From positions 207,576 through 271,575 of the forward strand of contig CAYLMK010000006.1 of the NCBI GenBank assembly GCA_964384945.1: a stretch of 64,000 nucleotides of DNA, given 5' to 3'. Numbering within the stretch: the stretch's first letter is position 1; every line of letters begins with the position of its first letter. A model generated the notes under the pieces. The model was not told the origin of the DNA. It did not search any database and saw only the letters and a list, made by a program, of their open reading frames with translations. The position numbers and the translations under genes were made by a program. Below, piece by piece: positions 1 through 7,922 of this stretch. Source of the stretch: S015-6 sp964384945. GTDB taxonomy: Bacteria > Desulfobacterota > DSWW01.

Positions 1-639
1 CCGCTCCGGAGGCCTCTCCGGCACCTCCACACGTAGTTCCTTGAGAACGTCTGAGATCAGTTCGTCCCGCGTCTGCGGGTTCACCCTTGTCGCCATCTCG
101 TCCAGGGCATGCTTGAGCCTTCGCCTTTCGCGGGGGTCGACCAGATGAAAGCGCTCCCCTGCAAGCACGATATCGGGCCGCGAACTCTCCCCGATTCCGA
201 AGTTGATCCGATCGTGCCAGAGCCATACCCCTTTATCGACAAAATCCAGGGTCAGGAAAACAGCGGCCGGCACTCCGTGCTTCCGCAGAATCGGAAAGGC
301 AACCTCGTAGAAATCCCGGTAGCCGTCGTCCACGGACAACAGGACGGAGGCCGGCGGCGGCGGATCCCCGTTCGTGATGCGTTCGACGTAGGATTCCAAG
401 TCCAGGAGGAAGAAATGATTCTTGAGGTATCGTATTTGTTTCTCGAATGTTCCGGCTTCGGTGTAGCCTTCCCCAAACCGGTGGTACATCAAGATCCTCG
501 TTTTCCCCCGCGTGAGCCTCTTCGCAGCCCGGAACAATCCCAGGCTTCCCGCCAGACCGACCCCGGCCCTTCTGAGGACCGATCGAACGGATGAGCCGGG
601 ACGTAGGGACGGGAAGCCCCCTTCACCCAAGCCTGTCAT
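1..639 (-). CDS. Polysaccharide deacetylase (NodB family), C-terminus cut by window edge
   Basis: This is a NodB/CE4-type deacetylase that would remove N- or O-acetyl groups from an extracellular polysaccharide. The visible protein has a basic N-terminus, the family signature RILMYHRF near residue 50, and the metal/catalytic segment SVDDGYRDFYEVAFPILRKH near residue 100, where the usual TFDDG is SVDDG. The frame is open to base 1, so the C-terminal third with the HxxxH and later motifs lies outside. I chose the ATG at 639 because it overlaps the TGA of the upstream ATP-grasp gene as ATGA; an ATG three codons earlier (648) is possible. It is the last visible gene of the minus-strand exopolysaccharide operon. 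Family assignment is secure; substrate is unknown. Confidence 0.85.
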   Translation of the reverse strand, partial: MTGLGEGGFPSLRPGSSVRSVLRRAGVGLAGSLGLFRAAKRLTRGKTRILMYHRFGEGYTEAGTFEKQIRYLKNHFFLLDLESYVERITNGDPPPPASVLLSVDDGYRDFYEVAFPILRKHGVPAAVFLTLDFVDKGVWLWHDRINFGIGESSRPDIVLAGERFHLVDPRERRRLKHALDEMATRVNPQTRDELISDVLKELRVEVPERPPER

Positions 640-1838
640 GAATGCCATGTCGATCTGCCAAAACAGGATCTCGCGATCCTCGTTACGATCCTCGAGAGAA
701 GCTCGAAAACAGATTTGAGAAAGGGCTTCATGTCATCACGAGCGAAAACTGCGTATGTCTTGTCTCCACGTAAAGATCGTAGCCAATCCCCTCTCCTCCA
801 CTCACCGCTCGCCAAATACCCGTTCCGCCCGAGGACGGTAGATAGATCCTCCCCAAAATGGATCCATTTGACACACCGCCTTTCGGCTTCGACCGGCGTC
901 ACATCCTCGCCTGCCAGTTCGCGATAGGCCAGGTAGGGAAAATCGATGCCCAGCCGGTATGCGTGGGAAACTTGTATCCAGGGCCGGGTATTCACCTCGA
1001 TGATCTTGTACTCTCCGTCCCGGGAGTCCCGCTTGTACTCGATCTCCGACAAGCCCCGGTATCCCACTCCTTGCAGGAACGAGAGGGAGCGTTGCTGCAG
1101 GACGGGATTGTCACAACTCTCGTAAAACGTGCCGATTCCGAACCCCGCAGGTCGCTGCCGGATCTTCCGAGAGATAAAGACCGCGATGGCCTCCGAATTC
1201 CCGTTCAGATAGGACCCCACGGCGTACTGCTGATCGTCGGGTCCCGCGATGACCTCCTGAACGATGGCATCGTTTCGTGAGGAGAAGATCTCCGCATATT
1301 GATCCAGAAGATCTTTCCTGCTTGTCGCCCTTACGACCTTGACAAAACGACCGGAATACAAAAAGCTGTAAATCGGCTTGAGGATACAGGGATAGCTTAC
1401 CTCTTCCGCGATTCTTTCCAGGTCTTGCAGGTCTCTCGGAAAATAGGTTCTGGGGGAGGGGACGCCGAACCGTTTCGTCAACTCGTGAAATCTCCGCTTG
1501 TCGTTCATGGCGAGAATCACGTCCCTGTCCGCCAGGGGTAACGAATAGACCGGGCTCAATCTCTCCCGCTGGCTGGAAACCGCCAGCAGGAACTCGTCGC
1601 TTGTCGGGAACAGAATAGGCCGGCCACCCGCTCCCCGGCCGCGCAACAGCAGGAATTCCGCAAGAGCATCCTCTTCCGAGACCGGTGCAGGGCACACCAT
1701 TCCTTTGCAGAAGCGAGAGGAGAATCCGATCCTCTTCGGATCATCATCGAATCCCCATACGGGGATCCCTCTTCTGCCCAGGCTCCGAGCCACGGCCAGG
1801 CCGGTCAGACCCATGCCCAGTACGAAGACGGCAGGCAT
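636..1838 (-). CDS. ATP-grasp carboxylate-amine ligase-like protein
   Basis: An ATP-grasp enzyme of about 400 residues, a fold that activates a carboxylate as acyl phosphate and joins it to an amine or thiol. It opens with a nucleotide-fold-like segment (VFVLGMGLTGLAVARSLGRR), followed by a pre-ATP-grasp region, the ATP-binding strand YPCILKPIYSF near residue 150, and the metal-binding end IIEVNTRPWIQVSH near residue 270. The frame extends upstream to 1952, but I start at the ATG at 1838 because AAGGGG precedes it and the extra residues are low complexity and overlap the rhodanese 3' end. Such ligases are common in exosortase-linked polysaccharide clusters; here it sits between the rhodanese and a deacetylase. 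It may add an amino acid or other acyl group to the polymer or a precursor, but the substrate cannot be read from sequence. Confidence 0.8.
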   Translation of the reverse strand: MPAVFVLGMGLTGLAVARSLGRRGIPVWGFDDDPKRIGFSSRFCKGMVCPAPVSEEDALAEFLLLRGRGAGGRPILFPTSDEFLLAVSSQRERLSPVYSLPLADRDVILAMNDKRRFHELTKRFGVPSPRTYFPRDLQDLERIAEEVSYPCILKPIYSFLYSGRFVKVVRATSRKDLLDQYAEIFSSRNDAIVQEVIAGPDDQQYAVGSYLNGNSEAIAVFISRKIRQRPAGFGIGTFYESCDNPVLQQRSLSFLQGVGYRGLSEIEYKRDSRDGEYKIIEVNTRPWIQVSHAYRLGIDFPYLAYRELAGEDVTPVEAERRCVKWIHFGEDLSTVLGRNGYLASGEWRRGDWLRSLRGDKTYAVFARDDMKPFLKSVFELLSRIVTRIARSCFGRSTWHS

Positions 1839-1897
1839 TTCCCCTTTCCCCAACCTTCGTCCCCCCTTCCGACCAAAGGGTCCACGTCTGTTTGCGC

Positions 1898-2389
1898 CTA
1901 CCGTTTGGGCCTCTTCTTCTCTCCGGGGTTCCGATTCCCGCCGCCCGACCATACGGGGAAATACTTCTCGAGGGCCCTCCCCCCGCCCGAGACGACCTTG
2001 ACGTTCCTGTACCCTTGGCCTATGAACTCGTCCGCCAACCTGACGGATGCCGTTTCCCTCGCTCAGTAGCAGTAAATGAATATCTCCTGCTTCGACCTGG
2101 GGAGTTGGGGTAATGGTCTCTGTTTCTTGTTCGGGGTCTGAGGGGGCAGATTGATCGCCCCCATGATATGGACATTCTCGTACGGCTGCCCGCCGGAGTG
2201 GATCAGGATGGCCTTTCCCTGTTTGAACTTGTAATATACCTCGCTCGCGCTTGCCCTCGGGATGTCCACCCCATCCACTCGCGACCGATCCTTTTCAGGC
2301 CCCTGGGCGGCGCAGTCCCGCAACAACCCTCCGGGCAAGACACCAAGCAGAAGGGCCACCCCAAGCAAGAAGAAGACAGCCTTTTTCAT
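1898..2389 (-). CDS. Exported rhodanese-like sulfurtransferase, probable selenoprotein (in-frame TGA read as Sec)
   Basis: The protein begins MKKAVFFLLGVALLLGV, a clear signal peptide, so it acts outside the cytoplasm. A rhodanese domain follows (YYKFKQGKAILIHSGG, HIMGAINLPPQTP) and leads to the active-site strand IFIYCY. There the frame meets TGA at 2065-2063. The same frame continues with coherent rhodanese sequence, ARETASVRLADEF then GYRNVKVVSGGGRALEKYFP, to a TAG at 1898-1900. The TGA falls exactly where the CxCPNEATSARxA rhodanese subfamily has its second cysteine. A stem-loop suited to a bacterial SECIS follows at the right distance. I therefore read residue 109 as selenocysteine. Selenoprotein rhodaneses are known from bacterial surveys. 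The start ATG at 2389 follows the upstream glycosyltransferase stop as TGATG. The alternative is a nonsense-truncated gene, but the conserved downstream frame argues against this. Confidence 0.8.
2031..2047 (-). promoter_or_regulatory. Candidate bacterial SECIS stem-loop
   Basis: On the minus strand, TCCGTC-AGGTT-GGCGGA forms six pairs (one G-U) around a five-base loop. The loop starts 22 bases after the TGA and has G as its second base. Known bacterial SECIS elements need a small apical loop roughly 16-37 bases after the UGA with a G in the first two loop positions; this one fits. Two further pairs (CG/CG) extend the stem beyond a three-base bulge. It lies inside the rhodanese coding sequence, as bacterial SECIS elements do. 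Confidence 0.65.
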
Positions 2390-3600
2390 CACAGAGTCCC
2401 TCCGAGAACCCGCTGATACACTCTCTCTTGTTCCTCCACTATTCTTCTCCAGTCGTAACCCTCCGCGACCCGGCGGGCTTCCCTTCCCATCCGCAGCCTC
2501 ACATCCGGGTTCCTGAGCAGTTCCACCGTTTTCTGAGCGAAAGCGTCCGGACCATCGGCAATCGCAATGTTCGTCCCGTCAGTCACATTGAGCCCCTCGC
2601 ACCCGACAGGGGTCGATACGATCGCCTTTCCCATCGACATGCCGTCGAGGATCTTCAGCCTTGTCCCGCTCCCTATTCTCACCGGGACCACCATGACTGC
2701 AGCCGCATCCAAATAGGGCCTGATATCCTCCACGAACCCCGTCACACGGACCCGCTTGTCATGCAGGGATGCCCTTTGAATCGCATCGGGCGGAGCGGTC
2801 CCCACGAAGGAAATGCTGACATCCGGATGCCTTTTTCGAATCCCGGGATAAATGTCTCTCCAGAAATAGAGCACCGCATCCCGATTCGTGTGCACATCCA
2901 TGTGCCCGATCCAAACGAGCGCGCTCTGCCTCTCCCCACCTCCGCCGGGCCTGAAGTAATCCGTGTCGGTACCGTTGGGCACTACAAACAGCCTCTTCTC
3001 TGCGCCCAGACCGCGGACCATTTCTGCATCCTTCTCCGAGACCACGACCGAGCAGTCGAAAGCGTTGAGCGCCCACCGCTCGAAGGACCTGAGCTTCAGC
3101 CACTGCAGGCCAAGGTAGGCCTTCCTGGCCGGATTCGTCTCCGCCCGGAACCATCGATACAGCCTCACGGATTCGCAGTTATGGTTCACCAGAAGCTTCG
3201 GCAACTCCCTGAATTCATCGATGTACACCGCCAGAGGAAGCATGTCCACATGAACGAGATCGATCTTTTCGGCGCGGAGGATCTCCCGGATCTTCGCGCG
3301 CATGGCCGGTGCGTCGTACTTCCAGGCTACCAAGGGCCTGGCAGAGAAGACATTCATCAAGGCAGCCCCGGCCAGCTTCCATCTCGATTCGTCGAGCGGA
3401 ATTCGGTACGGATGCACGGACTTGCAGAAGCCTCGCAGGTGCTCAAGGTTTCGGTCTTTCCATTCATCCTCCAACTGGACGAAGGTTACCAGAGTGACCT
3501 CGTGGTTCCGGGCAGCACCCCTGAGGATATGGTAGGTCCTCAGGCTGTGGCCGCTCACCAGCGGAAACGGGCTTCGGGTCGATAAGAAGAGAATGTTCAT
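2389..3600 (-). CDS. Glycosyltransferase family 4, PEP-CTERM/EpsH1-associated type
   Basis: A GT-B fold retaining glycosyltransferase of 403 residues that would add a sugar to the lipid-linked polysaccharide on the cytoplasmic face. N-terminal MNILFLSTRSPFPLVSG is the acceptor-domain start. The C-terminal nucleotide-sugar site shows VVPNGTDTDYF near residue 210 and GSGTRLKILDGMSMGKAIVS near residue 320, a form typical of the sugar transferases associated with PEP-CTERM loci. The start is the ATG at 3600, which joins the sulfatase-fold gene stop as TGATG; a TTG just before it is less likely. It is translationally coupled to genes on both sides. Donor and acceptor are unknown. Confidence 0.88.
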   Translation of the reverse strand: MNILFLSTRSPFPLVSGHSLRTYHILRGAARNHEVTLVTFVQLEDEWKDRNLEHLRGFCKSVHPYRIPLDESRWKLAGAALMNVFSARPLVAWKYDAPAMRAKIREILRAEKIDLVHVDMLPLAVYIDEFRELPKLLVNHNCESVRLYRWFRAETNPARKAYLGLQWLKLRSFERWALNAFDCSVVVSEKDAEMVRGLGAEKRLFVVPNGTDTDYFRPGGGGERQSALVWIGHMDVHTNRDAVLYFWRDIYPGIRKRHPDVSISFVGTAPPDAIQRASLHDKRVRVTGFVEDIRPYLDAAAVMVVPVRIGSGTRLKILDGMSMGKAIVSTPVGCEGLNVTDGTNIAIADGPDAFAQKTVELLRNPDVRLRMGREARRVAEGYDWRRIVEEQERVYQRVLGGTL

Positions 3601-4892
3601 CAATCAAAATACCCCAGGGCCCTGAGTTGCGCCTTCACCTCATCCCCTGCCTCGAACTTCGCGGCTCCCGCGCCGACCTCTCGATTTCTCTCCACGTGCT
3701 CCTGAATCACGTTTTCCAGTTCGTCCGCCATCGCCGGTTCCCGGTCCGCCACATCCTCCGCTTCACCAGGGTCTCTGCTCAGATCATGCAGAAATCGTCT
3801 GTCGTGGTTCAGGTCCACGATGAGCTTCCACCAGCCTCTCCTCGCGCACAAACGCCTTCGGCTTACCTCGCTGATCAGGTGCCTCCTCCTGGGACCGTCC
3901 CCATTTTCCTTCATCAGCGGTACGAGGCTCAGACCGTCAGATTCAGCCGGGGCGCCGAGCCCCGCCAGATCCAATACCGTGGGAACCACATCCAAAAGGC
4001 CCACAGGATCATCCACCCTCCTGCGCGTATGCCCGATTCCTCCCGGGACCTTGATGAGAAGGGGGACGTGCAAGAGCTTTTCATGGAGCTGCAGAGGATG
4101 GCCGAATAACCCGTGTTCGCCCAGCAACTCTCCGTGATCGGCCGCGAGGACGATGATCGTATTCTGCTGATCGATGGTGTCCAAAAGACGTTTGATCTGG
4201 TAATCCACCGCTTTGACCTTACCCCTGTACGCCTCCGTCAGGAGCCGCCTTTCCGTCTCGGTGATTCTCTCTGGCTTGGACAACGCCTTACGCCAGAGCG
4301 ACGCTGCACGCAACCGGTTCGCCAGGGCCCAGCCTTTTTCGGGGATGTAGGGGCCATGCACATCCATGTAATGCACCCAAAGGAAAAAGGGCGCCCTGGC
4401 CTTCTCCAGCAATCCGAAAGCCTGCTCGTTGATCTTGGCCGCCGCCTCGTACGGGCTCCTCAGCAGGGTCCCGATCCGCAGGATCTCAAGGTCGAGCCTC
4501 CTTCGCCAGCCGTGCGAGCGAACCCTCTTCACATTATCGATGAAAACATCGAAGCCTCTGTCGAACGAAAAGGTCTGGGATATATACGGGTTCGAGTTCA
4601 CCGCGCGGGTGCTGAACCCTGCCCGTTTCAAGACCTCAGCCAGCATGATCCGCTCGCTCGAAACCCGCGAGAACCAGTCCCCGTACTTGCAGGGATAGAA
4701 TCCGGAAAGCAACGCGAGAAACGACGGGGAGGTGTGGGTGCTCTGCGATACGGCATAGCCGAACACCGTCGCCTCGCTGCCCCATGCATCGATGTGCGGA
4801 GTGAGGCTGTTACGGCCGACGTCTCCGCGCACGATCCCGACGTGATCCGCTCGCAATGAATCTATGGTCAAAAATACAATATTACAAAACAT
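3600..4892 (-). CDS. Sulfatase/phosphotransferase-fold protein (alkaline phosphatase superfamily)
   Basis: A 430-residue protein of the sulfatase branch of the alkaline phosphatase superfamily. The N-terminal metal site NIVFLTIDSLRADHVG and the later site IIVLAADHGELLGEHGLFGH (near residue 245) are present, as is HPLQLHEKLLHVPLLI. The nucleophile region reads STHTSPSFLALLSG, where true sulfatases have C/S-x-P-x-R. The Cys/Ser is replaced by Thr and the Arg by Phe. A formylglycine sulfatase is therefore unlikely, and a Thr-nucleophile phospho- or phosphoglycerol-type transferase is possible. There is no obvious signal peptide or multi-span membrane domain. It overlaps the O-antigen ligase stop by one base (TAATG), so it belongs to the polysaccharide operon. 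Confidence 0.8.
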   Translation of the reverse strand: MFCNIVFLTIDSLRADHVGIVRGDVGRNSLTPHIDAWGSEATVFGYAVSQSTHTSPSFLALLSGFYPCKYGDWFSRVSSERIMLAEVLKRAGFSTRAVNSNPYISQTFSFDRGFDVFIDNVKRVRSHGWRRRLDLEILRIGTLLRSPYEAAAKINEQAFGLLEKARAPFFLWVHYMDVHGPYIPEKGWALANRLRAASLWRKALSKPERITETERRLLTEAYRGKVKAVDYQIKRLLDTIDQQNTIIVLAADHGELLGEHGLFGHPLQLHEKLLHVPLLIKVPGGIGHTRRRVDDPVGLLDVVPTVLDLAGLGAPAESDGLSLVPLMKENGDGPRRRHLISEVSRRRLCARRGWWKLIVDLNHDRRFLHDLSRDPGEAEDVADREPAMADELENVIQEHVERNREVGAGAAKFEAGDEVKAQLRALGYFD

Positions 4893-6256
4893 TATGAGAG
4901 TTTCCTCCCGTTGCCCACGCCTTCAAAAAACAGCCTAACCGCAACCTCTTCCTCCGACTTGGCCGCCTCCTCTTGCTGGATTCGCAGGGCGCTGACAATC
5001 AACCCCAGCCAAACCCAATAGAACCCCATGACATTCACGTATGAGTAGGCATCGTGAAAGAAATTCATGACCATATTCGCCACGATGCAAAGAAGGAAGC
5101 CGAGCCCGAGCCCCTTCATCCACTCATCCCCTGATCTCCGGTAGAGTCGCCAGGACAGCCTCAACCCGCGAAGGTAGATCCAAAGAAAGAAGAACAATCC
5201 AACGAGGCCCCATTGCACCAGGACCTTGATGTACATATTGTGCGGATCCCTCGTCCTTTCCCGTCTGTCCATCTCCCTCGCCTTGACGTTGTAGACTCCT
5301 GCGCCCGTTCCCCAAATGGGGCTCTCTTGCCACAATTTCAGCCCGAACTCCCACAACTCCAATCTTCCCTCCGAAGACCCGTCAAGCTCCCCCTCCTCGT
5401 CCTCGGTCATCTGGACCCTTTCGATCACCGATACAGGGATCATCGTATAACCGAGCGCGCCCAACGCGATCAGCACAACGAGCAATTTCCTCTTCACGAA
5501 GAGCAGGAGAAGGACGGCGGCGACCACAAAGGACAAATACGCAGCCCTTGAATAGGTATAGAGGATGCAGTACACATTTCCCCCGATGATGCCCACCAAC
5601 ACCGCGCGCCTGCTCCAGAGCTTCTCAAAGACCAGTAGACCGATCGCCACGAACGTGTACTGGGCATAGAACGCCGCCAGTTCATTGGGGCCCAGAAAAG
5701 TAAAGGTCCCGGCCGTTCGCACGGAATCTTGGTAGTGCCACTTTTTCACCCATCGGAAGGTCTTGAAGAAGTACCAGTCCATGGGAATCATCGTCAGCAG
5801 CATCACCCAGCACAGGATCTTGATGAGCCTGGTGTCCTTGGCGCTGTCCGCAGTGACCGTGTAGAGAAGCAACATCAGCACGAAATTCTTCCAGTCCCTC
5901 AGTAAGGTACCGCCTGACTCCTCGCCAAGCGTGCCCATGCCCTGGAGAAGGCCCGCAAAGCTGACAACGATAAGTCCCATGATCGGGATGGTGAATTCCG
6001 TCTTCTTGAATACCGTCGACCCCTCCCTCCCCGACCGGATGATCATTCCAAGGAGCATTCCGCCCATGAGGATATCCACGAAATCCTTTCCGTAAGGGAG
6101 CTCGTGCACCTTGTCCACCACGACCTGCAGGGGAAGCAGAGGGCAGAGGAAGAGCAGGCAATACTCGGTCTTCCAGAAGACCGAGATCAGGAAGAAGACG
6201 CCTCCCAGGACGTAGATCGCGATCGGTATGTAATCACTGAGCCCTATGCCAAGCAT
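4892..6256 (-). CDS. O-antigen ligase / polysaccharide polymerase-like membrane protein
   Basis: A 454-residue polytopic membrane protein with about 10-12 hydrophobic segments and a long outer loop before ESPIWGTGAGVYNVKAREMD (near residue 310), followed by RTRDPHNMYIKVLVQWGLVG. The HN-x-Y-x-x-x-L-x-x-x-G arrangement is typical of the Wzy_C/O-antigen ligase family, which polymerises repeat units or transfers glycan to an acceptor at the periplasmic side of the inner membrane. In exosortase loci this gene type is the usual polymerase or glycosylation ligase. It starts 28 bases after the upstream deacetylase stop. Whether it acts as polymerase or ligase cannot be told from sequence. Confidence 0.85.
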   Translation of the reverse strand: MLGIGLSDYIPIAIYVLGGVFFLISVFWKTEYCLLFLCPLLPLQVVVDKVHELPYGKDFVDILMGGMLLGMIIRSGREGSTVFKKTEFTIPIMGLIVVSFAGLLQGMGTLGEESGGTLLRDWKNFVLMLLLYTVTADSAKDTRLIKILCWVMLLTMIPMDWYFFKTFRWVKKWHYQDSVRTAGTFTFLGPNELAAFYAQYTFVAIGLLVFEKLWSRRAVLVGIIGGNVYCILYTYSRAAYLSFVVAAVLLLLFVKRKLLVVLIALGALGYTMIPVSVIERVQMTEDEEGELDGSSEGRLELWEFGLKLWQESPIWGTGAGVYNVKAREMDRRERTRDPHNMYIKVLVQWGLVGLFFFLWIYLRGLRLSWRLYRRSGDEWMKGLGLGFLLCIVANMVMNFFHDAYSYVNVMGFYWVWLGLIVSALRIQQEEAAKSEEEVAVRLFFEGVGNGRKLS

Positions 6257-6284
6257 CTGATCCTACCCTGTAGAGAACGGAAGT

Positions 6285-7100
6285 CTATTTCGAGGGCCCC
6301 GGTCTGTAACGAATCTCATAGATTCCCCGGTACCGTCGGAATCCGATGGCCCTCCGGATCGTATTCTTGATCGCCTTCGACACCCTGGCAGGCAGAAGCG
6401 GCATTTCCCTGCCGGCCAGGATCCGGCCGAACGTGTCGATCGAGTACGCCTCGGACATGTTGATTCTGTTGAGTATCGCCGGATTGCCGCCCCTGTGGGA
6501 GAAACGGGGCTCGCTTGTGCAGATTCCCCTGTATCCCACTTTGCCTGCCAGATCGATCACGCGCTTGTTCATGACCCCGTGGGGGAGGCTCAAAAACTCG
6601 ACGGTCTTCGCCAGTCGGTCCTCGATGGTCTTTTTCGATGCCTCCAGCTCGTAAACGACTTCTTCCTGAGGCAGATCGACCAGCCCTCGATGGCTGACGG
6701 TATGCGACTGTACCGACACCCCCCCCTTGTCCATGTCGATCAATTGACTCCAGTCCAGGTACTCCCTGCTGCCCACAGAACCGGTGCTTACGAACAGGGT
6801 GGCCTGCATCGAATAGCCCGCCAGCACGGGAAACGCGTTTCGGTAGTTGTCCTCCCATCCGTCATCGAAGGTGATGATCAGGCTTCTGTCGGGTTTTGTT
6901 ACGCCGTCGTCGATCAACTCTCGCAAGGACAGCGTTATGAAAGCCCTCTCCCGGGCCCATTGCATCTGACGGGCAAAGCCCTTTGCAGAGATGCAATAGG
7001 CCCGGCTCGTGGACGTACCCTGCTCCGCGCTCGTTCCCGCATCGACAACCCGATGATACATGAGGATCGGCATCCGGAGTCTATCCGTTGGTCGCGCCAT
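6285..7100 (-). CDS. Polysaccharide deacetylase (NodB/CE4)
   Basis: A compact CE4 deacetylase of 271 residues with no signal peptide. The motifs are in order: PILMYHRVVDAG near residue 10, LIITFDDGWEDNYRNAFPVL (metal Asp pair, near residue 75), VSVQSHTVSHRGL (HxxxH, near residue 125) and FLSLPHGVMN (LPHG for the usual PYG, near residue 165). The catalytic metal ligands D-H-H are therefore intact. I start at the ATG at 7100, preceded by AGGGA; an in-frame GTG at 7124 has no ribosome-binding site. It follows the formyltransferase closely. A deacetylase beside a formyltransferase suggests that an amino sugar is deacetylated and then re-acylated, which is inference. Confidence 0.87.
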   Translation of the reverse strand: MARPTDRLRMPILMYHRVVDAGTSAEQGTSTSRAYCISAKGFARQMQWARERAFITLSLRELIDDGVTKPDRSLIITFDDGWEDNYRNAFPVLAGYSMQATLFVSTGSVGSREYLDWSQLIDMDKGGVSVQSHTVSHRGLVDLPQEEVVYELEASKKTIEDRLAKTVEFLSLPHGVMNKRVIDLAGKVGYRGICTSEPRFSHRGGNPAILNRINMSEAYSIDTFGRILAGREMPLLPARVSKAIKNTIRRAIGFRRYRGIYEIRYRPGPSK

Positions 7101-7127
7101 TCGAGGATCCCTGCCGCGTCTCACAAG

Positions 7128-7922
7128 TCACATGATCCTTCTTCCGCTCCTCTTGAATTCCCTCACATCCTCCCTCCGAGGGAAAGAGAAGTAGGAGCCC
7201 TCTTCCTTGGGGTTCGCCCGATAGGTCGCTCGCCCGGAACAGATGAGATCGATCGCCTCCATCATAAGGTGCGCCCCCACCCGCTTGCTCCGCGTCATGA
7301 CCTCATGCAGCGTCTCGTGGGCGGCCACTTCCATATCCCGCTGCAGGATGATCCGCCCGTCGTCCAGTTCCAGATTCATCTCGTGGATCGTAATGCCGAC
7401 CTCTTTCTCGCCGTGAACCAGTTGCCAGAAAACCGGCATCATCCCTCGATATTTGGGAAGCTTGCCGCTGTGGATATTGATACAACCCAGCCTGGGCAGT
7501 TCCAGCAGATCCCTCTTGAAGATCGCCGAAGCCGCGACCGAGATGACCAGGTCCAGGTCCATCTCGTTCAGCTTCCTCAGGAACGCCTCTCCGTTCACAT
7601 CGTGCTCGTGGGTCACTTCGATCCCCCATCGCCTGCACAACGGAACCAGCCCGTAGCTCCGGCTTCCGGTCACGGCCGGCGGCAGGAGCCTCGCCAAGGT
7701 CCTGTACCCGCAGTACCGGAGCCCGACACGAGCAAAGTCTCTGAATCCGTAGAACCCGTACATCTGCCGCGCGAGATCGGTCATCCTTTTCTTGCTCAAG
7801 GGGCGTGTAATCACCACCCCCTTGATTCCCTGCAAAGGGCGGAACCGGGCGAAGAACTCCTCAAAGAAGATCCGGACGTAGAAGGGATCGTCCTGTGTGA
7901 CGAAAAGGATCCTGCAGTTCAC
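7128..7922 (-). CDS. Formyltransferase (methionyl-tRNA formyltransferase-like fold)
   Basis: A 264-residue protein of the formyl_transf_N fold that uses 10-formyl-tetrahydrofolate (or a related acyl donor) to formylate an amine. The core motif CINIHSGKLPKYRGMMPVFW (near residue 140) carries the catalytic Asn-His pair, and ITIHEMNLELDDGRIILQRD (near residue 170) carries the conserved Asp. It lacks the C-terminal domain of tRNA formyltransferases, so a sugar-nucleotide or small-molecule amine is a likelier substrate. The start is probably the GTG at 7922, which overlaps the upstream stop as GTGA and has GGAGA before it; an ATG at 7940 is the alternative. It lies between a GT2 and a deacetylase in the polysaccharide operon. 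Confidence 0.82.
   Translation of the reverse strand: MNCRILFVTQDDPFYVRIFFEEFFARFRPLQGIKGVVITRPLSKKRMTDLARQMYGFYGFRDFARVGLRYCGYRTLARLLPPAVTGSRSYGLVPLCRRWGIEVTHEHDVNGEAFLRKLNEMDLDLVISVAASAIFKRDLLELPRLGCINIHSGKLPKYRGMMPVFWQLVHGEKEVGITIHEMNLELDDGRIILQRDMEVAAHETLHEVMTRSKRVGAHLMMEAIDLICSGRATYRANPKEEGSYFSFPRREDVREFKRSGRRIM

Noticed and set aside
2063..2392. Rhodanese as a 109-residue protein truncated at TGA
   Set aside because: The frame after TGA is clearly rhodanese and a SECIS-like stem-loop is present, so a selenoprotein is more likely than a pseudogene.
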